Shown piece by piece: positions 7,060-13,861 of a stretch of 23,431 nt of DNA. The position numbers and the translations under genes were made by a program. The stretch comes from a virus. Location of the stretch: the IMG/VR virus record IMGVR_UViG_3300011116_000714, positions 1-23,431 of that record, one strand, 5' to 3'. The stretch's first letter is position 1. Each line of letters begins with the position of its first letter. Under the pieces are notes generated by a model. That model was not told where the DNA came from. It saw only the letters and a list, made by a program, of their open reading frames with translations, and ran no database searches.

Positions 7060-8766
7060 ATGGGCCAGCAGATCGATCTTTATCTGGATACAGGCGCCAA
7101 CGCCTTGGTGGCGGCCGGATCAGTCAAGAACGGGGTATTCCCAACGCTGACCCGCAACGATACCTACACGCTCCGCGTTCGCCTTCAGGCCCGGGACAGC
7201 TCCGGCCTACTGCGCGACATCGACACAACCGGCGCCAGCCTCAAGCTCGGGATCGGTTATCTCGACAGCAAGCCAACCGACGGCCAGTTCAAACTTACCA
7301 CCAGCACGGGCACGTCCACGGCGATCTCATTCAATGCGACGACGGCACAGGTGGCGTCAGCCATCGCATCCATCGCAGGGAATTGCACGGTCACGACCTA
7401 CGGATCGATCACGTCCGGGGCCTGGATCATCACCGCCGCTACGGCCAACACGGCTCTGTCATTCGGTGGATCCTCTTTCACGCTGTTTCCGACCAGCTCC
7501 GTGTTGGTCAATACTCGTCGCTACCCGGCCGCGTCGGTCAATGCCCAGCAGATCATTCAACTGGTGCGCAATCCCGTCGTTTATAGCGATACATTCACGG
7601 CCGCTTCCACCGCCGGAGTGGTAAGTCTGACGCAAGTACAGACAGGATCCTCTGGGGCAACCGGCACAAATCAAACATGGCGTCTAAGCATCGGATCGGA
7701 TGCGGAAGGTGGCAACGTTGTCCTAGCATACGGGACAAACAGCACGACCGGGATCGCCATCGGAGCCACTGCGGCCAGCTTCTCGGAAGCGCTGTCGGCC
7801 GTAACAGGCATCGGTTCCGGGAACGTTTCCGTGCAGGCAGGGAATAATCAAGGCGACTACACGATCAGTTTTGTCCGCAATCTTGGCCAACAGAACGTCA
7901 CGACCGTCCTTTCGTTGGATGCGTCCGGCGTCCTGTTCGGCAAGTTTTTCCAGAGCACCGTCACCCTAAACACTAGCGAGCTGGACGAGACATTTAGCGA
8001 ACAGGGCACCAGCACAATCACGCCGAAACTTGAGATCGAGCTGACGCAGTCCGGCACGCCTAAAACGATCTATCAGGGAGACGTGACGGTTCGCAAAGAT
8101 TTGGTCACCGTAGGATCCGCTGTCCCGGCCGCGGCCGCCAGCTACTATACCAAGGCGGAATGCGACGCACTGTTCGTCGAAGATAGCAACACGAACGTGG
8201 ACGCGACCAACCGCAAGCTGTACAACTCAGGCGGATCCGTGTTCCTCGATTGGCAGAACAACACGATCGGAACCGGGGCGACCGTGTTGGATCTGTCTGG
8301 CACCGCCGTCACAATTACAGACGGATACAACGTCGGACTGGGGACGACCACCGGAACAAAGTTCGGCGTCAGCACGTCGTCGAAACTGGCGTTCTACGGA
8401 TCCACCCCGGTCACGCAGCCAAACGGCCCGAACGTCGTGACGAGCTTGGTCAACTTGGGGCTGCTGCGAAGCGGATCCACGACCTACGGCGTGTTCCCGT
8501 TGTCGCCTAAAACGCTCACGACAACCGCCTCGCTTGCGTTTGGATCAATTAGTGGAAATTCATCCACATCAATCACGGTCTCCGTTACTGGGGCGGCAAT
8601 TAACGACATCGTTCTGCTTGGAGTACCCAGCGCAGTCTGCGAGGGATTGACGTTCTTTGGCCACGTTGTCGGGACTGATCAGGTGCATGTTGACGGAGTG
8701 AACGGAACAAACAACGGAGCCGTTCAATCCACGCAGACTTTCCGCATTACAGTCATCGGGTACTAG
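7060..8766 (+). CDS. tail fibre protein with internal beta repeats
   Basis: A 568-aa Thr/Ser/Gly-rich protein. A short N-terminal attachment-like domain (QIDLYLDTGANALVAAG) is followed by two diverged copies of a beta repeat, about residues 73-126 and 205-272. The repeat pattern is a strand, then an Ala-rich helix such as FNATTAQVASAIASIAG or GATAASFSEALSAVTGIG, then a strand ending in ITAA or YTISFV. The C-terminal third (YNVGLGTTTGTKFGVSTSS, KLAFYGSTPVTQPNG) is a motif seen in many phage fibre and receptor-binding proteins. Role: host recognition at the tail tip. TTGACA overlaps the preceding stop 21 nt before the ATG. Confidence 0.75.
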   Translation: MGQQIDLYLDTGANALVAAGSVKNGVFPTLTRNDTYTLRVRLQARDSSGLLRDIDTTGASLKLGIGYLDSKPTDGQFKLTTSTGTSTAISFNATTAQVASAIASIAGNCTVTTYGSITSGAWIITAATANTALSFGGSSFTLFPTSSVLVNTRRYPAASVNAQQIIQLVRNPVVYSDTFTAASTAGVVSLTQVQTGSSGATGTNQTWRLSIGSDAEGGNVVLAYGTNSTTGIAIGATAASFSEALSAVTGIGSGNVSVQAGNNQGDYTISFVRNLGQQNVTTVLSLDASGVLFGKFFQSTVTLNTSELDETFSEQGTSTITPKLEIELTQSGTPKTIYQGDVTVRKDLVTVGSAVPAAAASYYTKAECDALFVEDSNTNVDATNRKLYNSGGSVFLDWQNNTIGTGATVLDLSGTAVTITDGYNVGLGTTTGTKFGVSTSSKLAFYGSTPVTQPNGPNVVTSLVNLGLLRSGSTTYGVFPLSPKTLTTTASLAFGSISGNSSTSITVSVTGAAINDIVLLGVPSAVCEGLTFFGHVVGTDQVHVDGVNGTNNGAVQSTQTFRITVIGY

Positions 8767-8793
8767 CCCGGGAGGCGAAGGAAGCGAGATCCT

Positions 8794-9387
8794 GTGGGAA
8801 AGGTTTTGTCGGCGCAGGGGGGCGGGTATTATCCATCATGCATTCAGACAGGATCACAAACTGGAAGCCCATATTATCTTGATCTAACGATAGAGCAAGG
8901 AATGGCGCTTTACTGGCGGACACGCAAGTGGCGGGTGGATGCGTCCGGTGGGTTTATTTCAGACAATTTTGCCGTTCCGATTGTCTATTCTGGAGGAGGT
9001 AATCTTACTCAATATACTCCTGTTACATCAGAAGAGAGCCTAGTCTGCAAAGGCGGTTACGAATATGGATTTTTTGGTGATATCAACGTCGATTCTGGAA
9101 CGCAACCGGTGGAGGTATTTTACGATTACACAAGCGGATACAAAACAGATTCAAATTTCTTTCCAACTTTTGCGCTCAACACCATCTACATCTCAAGCTC
9201 ACCAGCAGGCAGTCCGCCAGGACAAAAGATCGGCGACGTCCGGCTGCTTTTTAACGGATACACCATCACAAAAGATCTTTATGTAAACGACACGGGAGCC
9301 AGCGGGAACGTGCTCCTAGACTTCACTTGTACTGAATACTGGTCTTATGGCGGCACCTACGACACCGCCACCGGCAATCCGCTTTGA
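8794..9387 (+). CDS. fibre-region structural protein, unknown family
   Basis: A 197-aa protein from a GTG start with a purine-rich upstream stretch (GGAGGCGAAGGAAGCGAG). It is aromatic and glycine-rich (many Tyr/Gly, e.g. CKGGYEYGFFGDINV, CTEYWSYGGTYDTATG), suggesting an extracellular beta protein such as a fibre tip or decoration protein. Base composition is more AT-rich than the fibre gene before it. No known family is recognised; function is inferred from position only. Confidence 0.55.
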   Translation: MGKVLSAQGGGYYPSCIQTGSQTGSPYYLDLTIEQGMALYWRTRKWRVDASGGFISDNFAVPIVYSGGGNLTQYTPVTSEESLVCKGGYEYGFFGDINVDSGTQPVEVFYDYTSGYKTDSNFFPTFALNTIYISSSPAGSPPGQKIGDVRLLFNGYTITKDLYVNDTGASGNVLLDFTCTEYWSYGGTYDTATGNPL

Positions 9388-9405
9388 CACGCCTTTGACC
9401 CATAT

Positions 9406-9675
9406 ATGGCATACGATCTGCAAATCAATCAGGACACGTCGCTGAGCGTCGGGGAATATGGCGGCAAGGTGGCGACAGGCACGACCGCAGTCACTGGCAA
9501 CTTTCAGGCCATTCAGTTCATCGCCGACGGTCAATTCACGTCCGTCAGCCAGACCGCTCTCACAGGCGACGCTCTGACCGGCGTGACTTTCCCGGCCGGG
9601 TTCGTCGTGTTTGCGGCAGTCACCGCCTTCCAACTGGCCACCGGCAAAGCCATCGCCTACACCCGAGGGAACTAA
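9406..9675 (+). CDS. small beta-rich virion protein
   Basis: An 89-aa protein with short strands and no charged clusters (AVTGNFQAIQFIADGQFTSV, GVTFPAGFVVFAAVTAFQLA). Many tailed phages encode a similar small protein in the fibre module with the same FPAG and TGKAIAY-like features, but its role is not established. TTGACA overlaps the preceding stop 22 nt before the start. Confidence 0.55.
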   Translation: MAYDLQINQDTSLSVGEYGGKVATGTTAVTGNFQAIQFIADGQFTSVSQTALTGDALTGVTFPAGFVVFAAVTAFQLATGKAIAYTRGN

Positions 9676-9678
9676 GCC

Positions 9679-10464
9679 GTGTATCTCAGCCTCGGTCTGA
9701 GACTCGGTGGGCTTACTGCTTATAATACATACGATCCAGACGCTCTTGCCTATCTCACCGCAGTAGAGGCCGCAGATGGGCAAGCCCTAGAAAATTCTGT
9801 AAAGATTGCCATCAATACTTTTGTTAAGGGATGCAAGGCTGATGGAATTTGGACTGCAATTAAAGCCTCTTGTATTATAGCTGGGGCTAGGACATTAAGC
9901 GGTGCTTTAGTTCCACTTGTTGGAACAGCACCAACAAATACTGGTTTTGCAAGTGATGATTACAACAGAAAATTAGGATTACTTGGGGATGGAGCATCAG
10001 CAAAATATATTAACACAAATCGAAGCAATTCTGACGACCCTCAAAATAGCAAGCATATGGCAATTTATCTATCAACATCACAAGCTAGAGATGGAACAAG
10101 GTATATTATGGGAACTCAAGCAGGAACAGGGGGCAGTTTTTTGCAAATTACAGCAACAACATTAAGTTACAGAATACATTATTCATCAGCACCAAGTATA
10201 TCAAATACAGACCCAATTATAGGGCTTACTGGTGCAAGCAGAAGTGCATCAAATGTCATAAATTGGAGATACAACGGAACATCATACAATGATGTAAATA
10301 TATCTTCAACTCCAACAAATGTTACGGTATATGCTTTATCTAGGGGAAGCAGTACTTCAATTACTTCAAGGGCATCATTTTATTCTGTTGGAGAAAATAT
10401 TGACCTATCTCTTTTAGACACTCGCATAACCACCCTAATGAATACTTTAAATGCAATATTGTGA
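9679..10464 (+). CDS. putative receptor-binding/tail tip protein, AT-rich
   Basis: The 261-aa protein starts at GTG 9679. The N-terminal part (DPDALAYLTAVEAADGQALE, then INTFVKGCKADGIW) and DYNRKLGLLGDGASAKYINT form a module often found at the end of environmental phage fibre operons. The rest is Ser/Thr/Asn-rich, suggesting a concanavalin-like or fibre-tip beta fold. From about 9780 the DNA is strikingly AT-rich with long runs of A/T-ending codons, unlike the genes on either side. This indicates recent acquisition, typical of host-range modules. The stop overlaps the GTG of the lipoprotein gene (GTGA). Confidence 0.6.
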   Translation: MYLSLGLRLGGLTAYNTYDPDALAYLTAVEAADGQALENSVKIAINTFVKGCKADGIWTAIKASCIIAGARTLSGALVPLVGTAPTNTGFASDDYNRKLGLLGDGASAKYINTNRSNSDDPQNSKHMAIYLSTSQARDGTRYIMGTQAGTGGSFLQITATTLSYRIHYSSAPSISNTDPIIGLTGASRSASNVINWRYNGTSYNDVNISSTPTNVTVYALSRGSSTSITSRASFYSVGENIDLSLLDTRITTLMNTLNAIL

Positions 10465-10598
10465 TTCTTATATTGTTAATGAGTTTTTTTCTTTCAGGCT
10501 GTTCGCCTGCGCCGGTAGCGGTTGAAGTTCCCACCCGCTACACCAACACGCCGACCATGGGCGACGCAGCCAGGGCGGGCGGTGAAAAGCCGTTTTGA
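10461..10598 (+). CDS. small lipoprotein at head of lysis cassette
   Basis: A 45-aa ORF from GTG 10461, which overlaps the previous stop. The N-terminus MILILLMSFFLSGCSP is a complete short lipoprotein signal with lipobox LSGC (Cys14). The mature peptide is about 32 residues and Pro-rich at its start. This is the form of an outer-membrane spanin (Rz1-like), but a second, better placed lipoprotein lies at 11341. It could instead be a superinfection-exclusion lipoprotein. Confidence 0.55.
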   Translation: MILILLMSFFLSGCSPAPVAVEVPTRYTNTPTMGDAARAGGEKPF

Positions 10599-10601
10599 CC
10601 T

Positions 10602-10751
10602 ATGGAACGGGAAGTCGATTGGTCGAAGGTTCCTGATCAGGACAAGCTCAATGCGTTGTCATATTTAATTTCTGAAGGATTCGTCGATGCAGTGAATCGC
10701 GACGGCGAACTGTATCTCTGTATCACAACCGCCGGGGCGAACATGAAATGA
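10602..10751 (+). CDS. small protein of unknown function
   Basis: A 49-aa ORF (MEREVDWSKVPDQDKLNALS...) that begins 3 nt after the lipoprotein stop and ends in an ATGA overlap with the coiled-coil gene. The pattern helix, EGFVDAVNRDGELYLCIT, then short helix could be a minimal winged-helix fold, but that is speculative. The coupling on both sides argues that it is translated. Confidence 0.45.
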   Translation: MEREVDWSKVPDQDKLNALSYLISEGFVDAVNRDGELYLCITTAGANMK

Positions 10752-11008
10752 GCACCGACCAGATCGCCGAACTTTCAGAACGCCTTTCAGTAGTACGTGA
10801 GGCGGTGGCCCGCGTGGAAACCCGCCAGACGGTCGTGCTCGACCTGCTTGAACGCTCACAGGCCAGCTTGGGGGAATATCACGGACGCCTGACCGCTATG
10901 GAACGCGAAGCGCATACGATCAAAACGAAGCTGTGGCTTGTGGCGCTGATCTCCGGGGCCGTAGTCAGCACGGCGTGGGAACTGATTAAACGCCGATTCG
11001 GCCTCTGA
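10748..11008 (+). CDS. XhlA-like coiled-coil/transmembrane lysis protein
   Basis: The 86-aa protein has a heptad-rich coiled coil over residues 5-60 (LSERLSVVREAVARVETRQT...) and one C-terminal membrane segment (about 63-78, LWLVALISGAVVSTAW), then a short basic tail. This matches the hemolysin XhlA/holin-accessory architecture often found beside phage holins and endolysins. It may help membrane disruption or act as a holin-like partner. The assignment rests on topology and context. Confidence 0.6.
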   Translation: MSTDQIAELSERLSVVREAVARVETRQTVVLDLLERSQASLGEYHGRLTAMEREAHTIKTKLWLVALISGAVVSTAWELIKRRFGL

Positions 11009-11033
11009 CCGGCTTTGACACCCTGCAAAGGGC

Positions 11034-11201
11034 ATGAACGAAACTCTGTCCTACGTTATCACGCACGGTTCTCAAATCTTGGGCGCACTGACCGCACTGC
11101 TGGGCGCTGCCATCGCAGTCGCCACTTTGTTCCCCGGGGATGAGCCGGAAGCGACCTTGCAGAAGATCGTCGATTTCATCTCGAAAATCTCCCGCAAATA
11201 A
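11034..11201 (+). CDS. holin candidate, single membrane segment
   Basis: The 55-aa ORF starts at ATG 11034 behind AAAGGG. Residues 12-33 (GSQILGALTALLGAAIAVATLF) form one hydrophobic, small-residue-rich helix, followed by an acidic PGDEPEA turn and an amphipathic C-terminal helix ending in ISRK. The size, the TM composition and the position just before the spanin-like pair and endolysin fit a small one-TM holin, but holins are too diverse for certainty. Confidence 0.55.
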   Translation: MNETLSYVITHGSQILGALTALLGAAIAVATLFPGDEPEATLQKIVDFISKISRK

Positions 11202-11207
11202 TCCGCC

Positions 11208-11378
11208 ATGATCACCGCGATCATTTCGGCGGTGGGCGGCCTGATCGGAATCATTCTGTACGTACTCAACCGCAAAACTCCGACCCAGCGGAACTTTGAG
11301 GCGATCGAACTGGAACGCCGGAAAAGACTGCGAGACATCGATGCGTGGTGGACGAAACGCCCTCCTGCTGATTCTTAG
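11208..11378 (+). CDS. inner-membrane spanin-like protein
   Basis: The 56-aa ORF has an N-terminal membrane segment (TAIISAVGGLIGIILYVL, about residues 3-20) followed by a highly charged helix (NFEAIELERRKRLRDIDAWW). This is the i-spanin (Rz) topology in miniature. The last 38 nt overlap, in another frame, the lipoprotein gene that starts at 11341, which is the classic Rz/Rz1 overlapping arrangement. The periplasmic part is shorter than usual, so the partner may supply most of the span. Confidence 0.55.
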   Translation: MITAIISAVGGLIGIILYVLNRKTPTQRNFEAIELERRKRLRDIDAWWTKRPPADS

Positions 11379-11589
11379 TCTGGCGCTGGCAAGCTGTGCG
11401 ACGGTCTCGCAAACGCAGGACGGCCCGCCGCCGAGCCCGGACACAATCAGCTATTTTATCTACGCCTGGGACAAGGCCGAGCGAACAAACAAACCCTGCC
11501 CGGCGCCTTACCGAGATCTCTATGCACAGGCGCTCAAGGCGCTTTCTGATAGCTTGGCGGAAACTGAAAGAGAGCGAGCTAGGAAATGA
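11341..11589 (+). CDS. outer-membrane spanin-like lipoprotein
   Basis: The ATG at 11341 is preferred over the upstream in-frame 11296 because it puts MRGGRNALLLILSLALASCA at the N-terminus: basic n-region, hydrophobic core and lipobox LASC (Cys19). The mature 64-aa chain begins with a Pro-rich linker (DGPPPSPDT) followed by a helical, charged C-terminus. The start lies inside the i-spanin-like gene in a different frame and the stop overlaps the endolysin ATG. Together with the inner-membrane partner it would fuse the membranes at the last step of lysis, which implies a Gram-negative-type host envelope. Confidence 0.6.
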   Translation: MRGGRNALLLILSLALASCATVSQTQDGPPPSPDTISYFIYAWDKAERTNKPCPAPYRDLYAQALKALSDSLAETERERARK

Positions 11590-12092
11590 CAAGCTTGGCG
11601 GAAGCGACCGCCCGGACGCTGCGGTGCGTTGAAACCCTCGACCTAGATTTTCAGAAGCGGGTGCGCGGGTGGCTCGTGGAAATGCAGAATAGCCGGATCC
11701 AACCGCTCATTTACTGCGGCCGGAGGACGATGGAGGAGCAGGCGATGCTCTACGCACAGGGGCGTTCCCGCCCCGGGAAAATAATTACCCAGGCAAAGCC
11801 GGGGCAGTCATACCACAACTACGGGCTGGCGTTTGATTGGGTGCCGTTGCGAACCGGGAAGGGCGATCTGCTCGACACAAACTGGGACGACGAAACCGCA
11901 TTCCGCCTAGGCGAGCACGTCGGGCTGACTTTTGGACTGGCCGCCATAAGCTGGGAGACAGGTCATTTGCAAGATAGCCGATATGGTTCATGGCGTGACA
12001 TTCCACATAGTCCTGTGGAACAAGTCGTCGAAAAACCGAAGGCAATTAAGGGCAGGGGATTGGTATCAAAACGACCATGGACGTCACGATGA
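11586..12092 (+). CDS. endolysin, M15 family D,D-/L,D-peptidase
   Basis: The 168-aa protein carries the peptidase M15 (VanY/L-alanyl-D-glutamate peptidase) zinc motifs: SYHNYGLAFDW with His77 and Asp84, and WETGHLQ with Glu124 and His127 (SxHxxGxAxD ... ExxH). Upstream, RRTMEEQAMLYAQGRSRPGK matches the helix and loop that precede the zinc site in phage endolysins of this class. It cleaves peptide stems of peptidoglycan. No signal sequence is visible, so release through the neighbouring holin is expected. The C-terminal 35 residues after the catalytic His are Lys/Arg-rich and may bind the wall. Confidence 0.9.
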   Translation: MTSLAEATARTLRCVETLDLDFQKRVRGWLVEMQNSRIQPLIYCGRRTMEEQAMLYAQGRSRPGKIITQAKPGQSYHNYGLAFDWVPLRTGKGDLLDTNWDDETAFRLGEHVGLTFGLAAISWETGHLQDSRYGSWRDIPHSPVEQVVEKPKAIKGRGLVSKRPWTSR

Positions 12093-12418
12093 AAGCGGAG
12101 GTCATGTCGCCGGAGCACAGGAAACACCTGGCGACGATCATCAACGACCTGACGAACGACGTTTCCGCCAAGTACGTCAAAGGCCAGCTCGAGCACGGTG
12201 GCGCCCTATGGCGTCGGCCCGTGTGGAAGGATGCGTGGGACGAGGTGCTCGATCTCTGCACCTACATGCACACGCTAAAACTTCAGCTCGGCGTGATTGC
12301 CGACATGGCCCTACAAGGCGCCAGTGACGAGAGCGTGGCGGCCGCTACGTCCCGGGAGGCGTGTCGACAGATTCTGGCCGTCCTGCACGGCCTACCCGGA
12401 GCGGAGGATAAAAAGTGA
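12077..12418 (+). CDS. small helical protein, MazG-like by pattern
   Basis: A 113-aa all-helical protein. The centre, KYVKGQLEHGGALWRRPV, is followed by a helix with DEVLDLCTYM. This recurring phage pattern resembles all-alpha NTP pyrophosphohydrolases (MazG/dUTPase-like), in which E/D residues of the EVLD type bind metal. The full four-helix Glu set cannot be confirmed by eye. It starts within the end of the endolysin gene, and its stop overlaps the GTG of the phosphoesterase. A role in nucleotide-pool cleansing is a guess. Confidence 0.5.
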   Translation: MDVTMKAEVMSPEHRKHLATIINDLTNDVSAKYVKGQLEHGGALWRRPVWKDAWDEVLDLCTYMHTLKLQLGVIADMALQGASDESVAAATSREACRQILAVLHGLPGAEDKK

Positions 12419-13158
12419 AAGTGATTCGCAAGTGGAAGCGGTGGCTGGCCGTGTCGTGCAGTCACGGGCACTTGGCAAACGCCGCCGCCTGCAAAGCCGC
12501 AATCGAGATGAAGCGCAGGTGGAAGCCAGAGACGACCATGCACCTGGGCGATGCGGTGGATCTGGCAGCGCTCCGGGCCGGAGCCATGCGGGATCCCAAC
12601 GCCACGGACAGATCCGCCTCGATCCGGGAAGACTTCGACGCTGGGATCAACTTCCTGCGTGAACTTCACCCGACGCATTTCTGGGCCGGCAATCATGAAG
12701 ATCGGCTCTATTCCATGCAGAACAGTCCCAGCGCGATCGTGGCCCACTGCGCCACCAGCGCCATCGCCGAACTGATGGCCGCCATGAAGGAGATGAGGAC
12801 GAAGGTGACGCAGTACGATATTGAAAAGGGATGGGTGGATTTCGGCGGGACGCTGTTCGGTCATGGCTACATGTTCAACGAGATGGCCGTCCGGGATCAT
12901 GTTGAAATGCTCCGCCGGCCGGTCGTGTTCGGCCACCTACACCGGATCGATCGAGCGGCTGGCCGTTGCATAGGGGCTCCGGTGGGTTGGTCGATCGGTT
13001 GTCTCGCCGACATCGGATCCATGCACTACGCCCGCCGTAATCGCTCTGTGACCCGCTGGGCGCATGGGATCGCTTACGGGGAATACGTGGACGGCGGGGA
13101 AGGATGCACGGTGAATGTGGTGAGTCCTGTGGAGGGAGAATGGCGACTTCCGATTTGA
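12415..13158 (+). CDS. calcineurin-like metallophosphoesterase
   Basis: The 247-aa protein shows the family's five metal motifs in order: SCSHGH (residues 14-19, with Ser in place of the usual Asp of DxH), GDAVD (45-49), GNHED (92-96), FGHGY (148-152) and FGHLHR (172-177). It would hydrolyse a phosphoester, possibly in nucleic acid or a nucleotide. Changes in the first motif could alter metal affinity. Phages often carry such enzymes near lysis or replication genes, and their substrates are mostly unknown. The gene is coupled to the previous one by a GTGA overlap. Confidence 0.88.
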   Translation: MKVIRKWKRWLAVSCSHGHLANAAACKAAIEMKRRWKPETTMHLGDAVDLAALRAGAMRDPNATDRSASIREDFDAGINFLRELHPTHFWAGNHEDRLYSMQNSPSAIVAHCATSAIAELMAAMKEMRTKVTQYDIEKGWVDFGGTLFGHGYMFNEMAVRDHVEMLRRPVVFGHLHRIDRAAGRCIGAPVGWSIGCLADIGSMHYARRNRSVTRWAHGIAYGEYVDGGEGCTVNVVSPVEGEWRLPI

Positions 13159-13439
13159 AGGATTGGGCGGAAGCGCTCGCCGAGCACATGGCGGGACGCA
13201 GGATCGAACCCATTCCGCCAGGGTGGAAATCGATTGATGATTTGCAAAAGATATTCGGATACACCCGACCGACGATCAGTCGAATGATGGGGCGAATGGT
13301 CAGGGAAGGGCGGGCCGAAAAACGAAAGTTTTATCAACTAGTTAAGGCGGGAAAGAATTTTTCAAAGTATGGCCCACGGCGGCAATACACTCGCCCAGCG
13401 CCATATTATAAACTAAAGAACGTATCCCAAAAGGGATAA
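13140..13439 (+). CDS. winged helix-turn-helix protein
   Basis: The ATG at 13140 is chosen because GGAGG lies 4 nt upstream. A start at 13104 would overlap the phosphoesterase further and lacks such a site. The 99-aa protein has a typical HTH at residues 30-60 (SIDDLQKIFGYTRPTISRMM) followed by a basic wing (REGRAEKRKFYQL). Likely a DNA-binding regulator or late-gene activator. A small hairpin overlaps its stop codon. Confidence 0.7.
   Translation: MATSDLKDWAEALAEHMAGRRIEPIPPGWKSIDDLQKIFGYTRPTISRMMGRMVREGRAEKRKFYQLVKAGKNFSKYGPRRQYTRPAPYYKLKNVSQKG
13423..13438. terminator. weak hairpin between convergent genes
   Basis: TATCCC-AAAA-GGGATA forms a perfect 6-bp stem that overlaps the stop of the winged-helix gene and lies just beyond the stop of the convergent RHH gene. 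There is no T-run on either side, so it is at best a weak bidirectional terminator. Confidence 0.3.
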
Positions 13440-13449
13440 ACTTAATCGA

Positions 13450-13596
13450 CTACTTTTTGGATTCGGCCAGCTCTCTGACAAGCAAGGTCGTGACGTAGGC
13501 GGAAAAGGACAGGCCGTTCTTCTTAGCCAGCATTTCCCCCTTCCTCTTTACCTTGGGATCGATCGTCAGGTTCGTTTTCACCTTTTTCATAGGCAT
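13450..13596 (-). CDS. ribbon-helix-helix repressor candidate
   Basis: A minus-strand ORF of 48 aa (46 aa from the second ATG at 13590). The sequence VKTNLTIDPKVKRKGEMLAK then KNGLSFSAYVTTLLVREL is a full ribbon-helix-helix (Arc/MetJ/CopG) domain: a beta strand with alternating residues, helix A and helix B. Such proteins act as dimers that insert the strand into the major groove. It is transcribed against all neighbours except the integrase, from a promoter whose spacer holds an inverted repeat (13604-13618), so autorepression is likely. It is the best candidate for a lysogeny repressor here, though an antitoxin-like or integrase-regulator role is possible. Confidence 0.75.
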   Translation of the reverse strand: MPMKKVKTNLTIDPKVKRKGEMLAKKNGLSFSAYVTTLLVRELAESKK

Positions 13597-13624
13597 ATTG
13601 TATGCGTAATAAATACGCCTTCAA
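13597..13624 (-). promoter_or_regulatory. promoter of the minus-strand RHH gene, probably leaderless
   Basis: On the minus strand TTGAAG (13624-13619) and TACAAT (13602-13597) are separated by 16 bp. Upstream, 13625-13660 is almost pure A/T, like an UP element. Transcription about 7 nt past the -10 would begin at the ATG of 13590, and there is no Shine-Dalgarno sequence, so a leaderless mRNA is predicted. Confidence 0.5.
13604..13618. promoter_or_regulatory. operator A, inverted repeat GCGTA-N5-TACGC
   Basis: A perfect 5-bp inverted repeat fills the spacer between -35 and -10 of the minus-strand promoter. Its half-site GCGTA recurs as GCGTAT at 13679 and 13690. Confidence 0.55.
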
Positions 13625-13672
13625 GTAAAAAAGAATTTTAAAAATAAAAAAGAAAAGTGTGGACAATACGGA

Positions 13673-13695
13673 GTGAATGCGTATTCACGGCGTAT
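13673..13695. promoter_or_regulatory. operator B, GTGAAT-GCGT-ATTCAC plus direct GCGTAT repeat
   Basis: GTGAAT/ATTCAC is a perfect 6-bp inverted repeat (13673-13688). It overlaps two direct GCGTAT half-sites at 13679 and 13690, exactly 11 bp apart, the spacing expected for RHH dimers side by side on one face. The site covers the start of the plus-strand RHH gene. Confidence 0.5.
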
Positions 13696-13855
13696 GCCAC
13701 GCCGCCCGCTAAATGGTCAGAAGGTTGAAAAGACAAACTTTTTTTTCCCGGCCATGATTAAAAAAGCCGCTCAAAAATTGGCAAGCAAGCGCCGCATTTC
13801 CCTCTCTCAACTCGTGACCCAACTGCTCGATCGAGCGTCGGGAGAGGCAAGCTAG
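13673..13855 (+). CDS. second ribbon-helix-helix DNA-binding protein
   Basis: 60 aa from GTG 13673, or 53 aa from ATG 13694; neither has a good Shine-Dalgarno. After a basic N-terminal arm (RRPLNGQKVEK), TNFFFPAMIKKAAQKLASKR is followed by RISLSQLVTQLLDRASG, an RHH strand-helix-helix layout. It is divergent from the first RHH gene across about 75 bp holding the repeated half-sites. It sits directly before the excisionase-like gene, suggesting a Cro-like or xis-controlling role in the switch. Confidence 0.6.
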   Translation: MNAYSRRMPRRPLNGQKVEKTNFFFPAMIKKAAQKLASKRRISLSQLVTQLLDRASGEAS

Positions 13856-13861
13856 ATACTT

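Noticed and set aside
12283-12936. 217-aa minus-strand open frame
   Set aside because: Opposite the metallophosphoesterase, whose metal motifs are intact; His/Pro/Arg-rich shadow.
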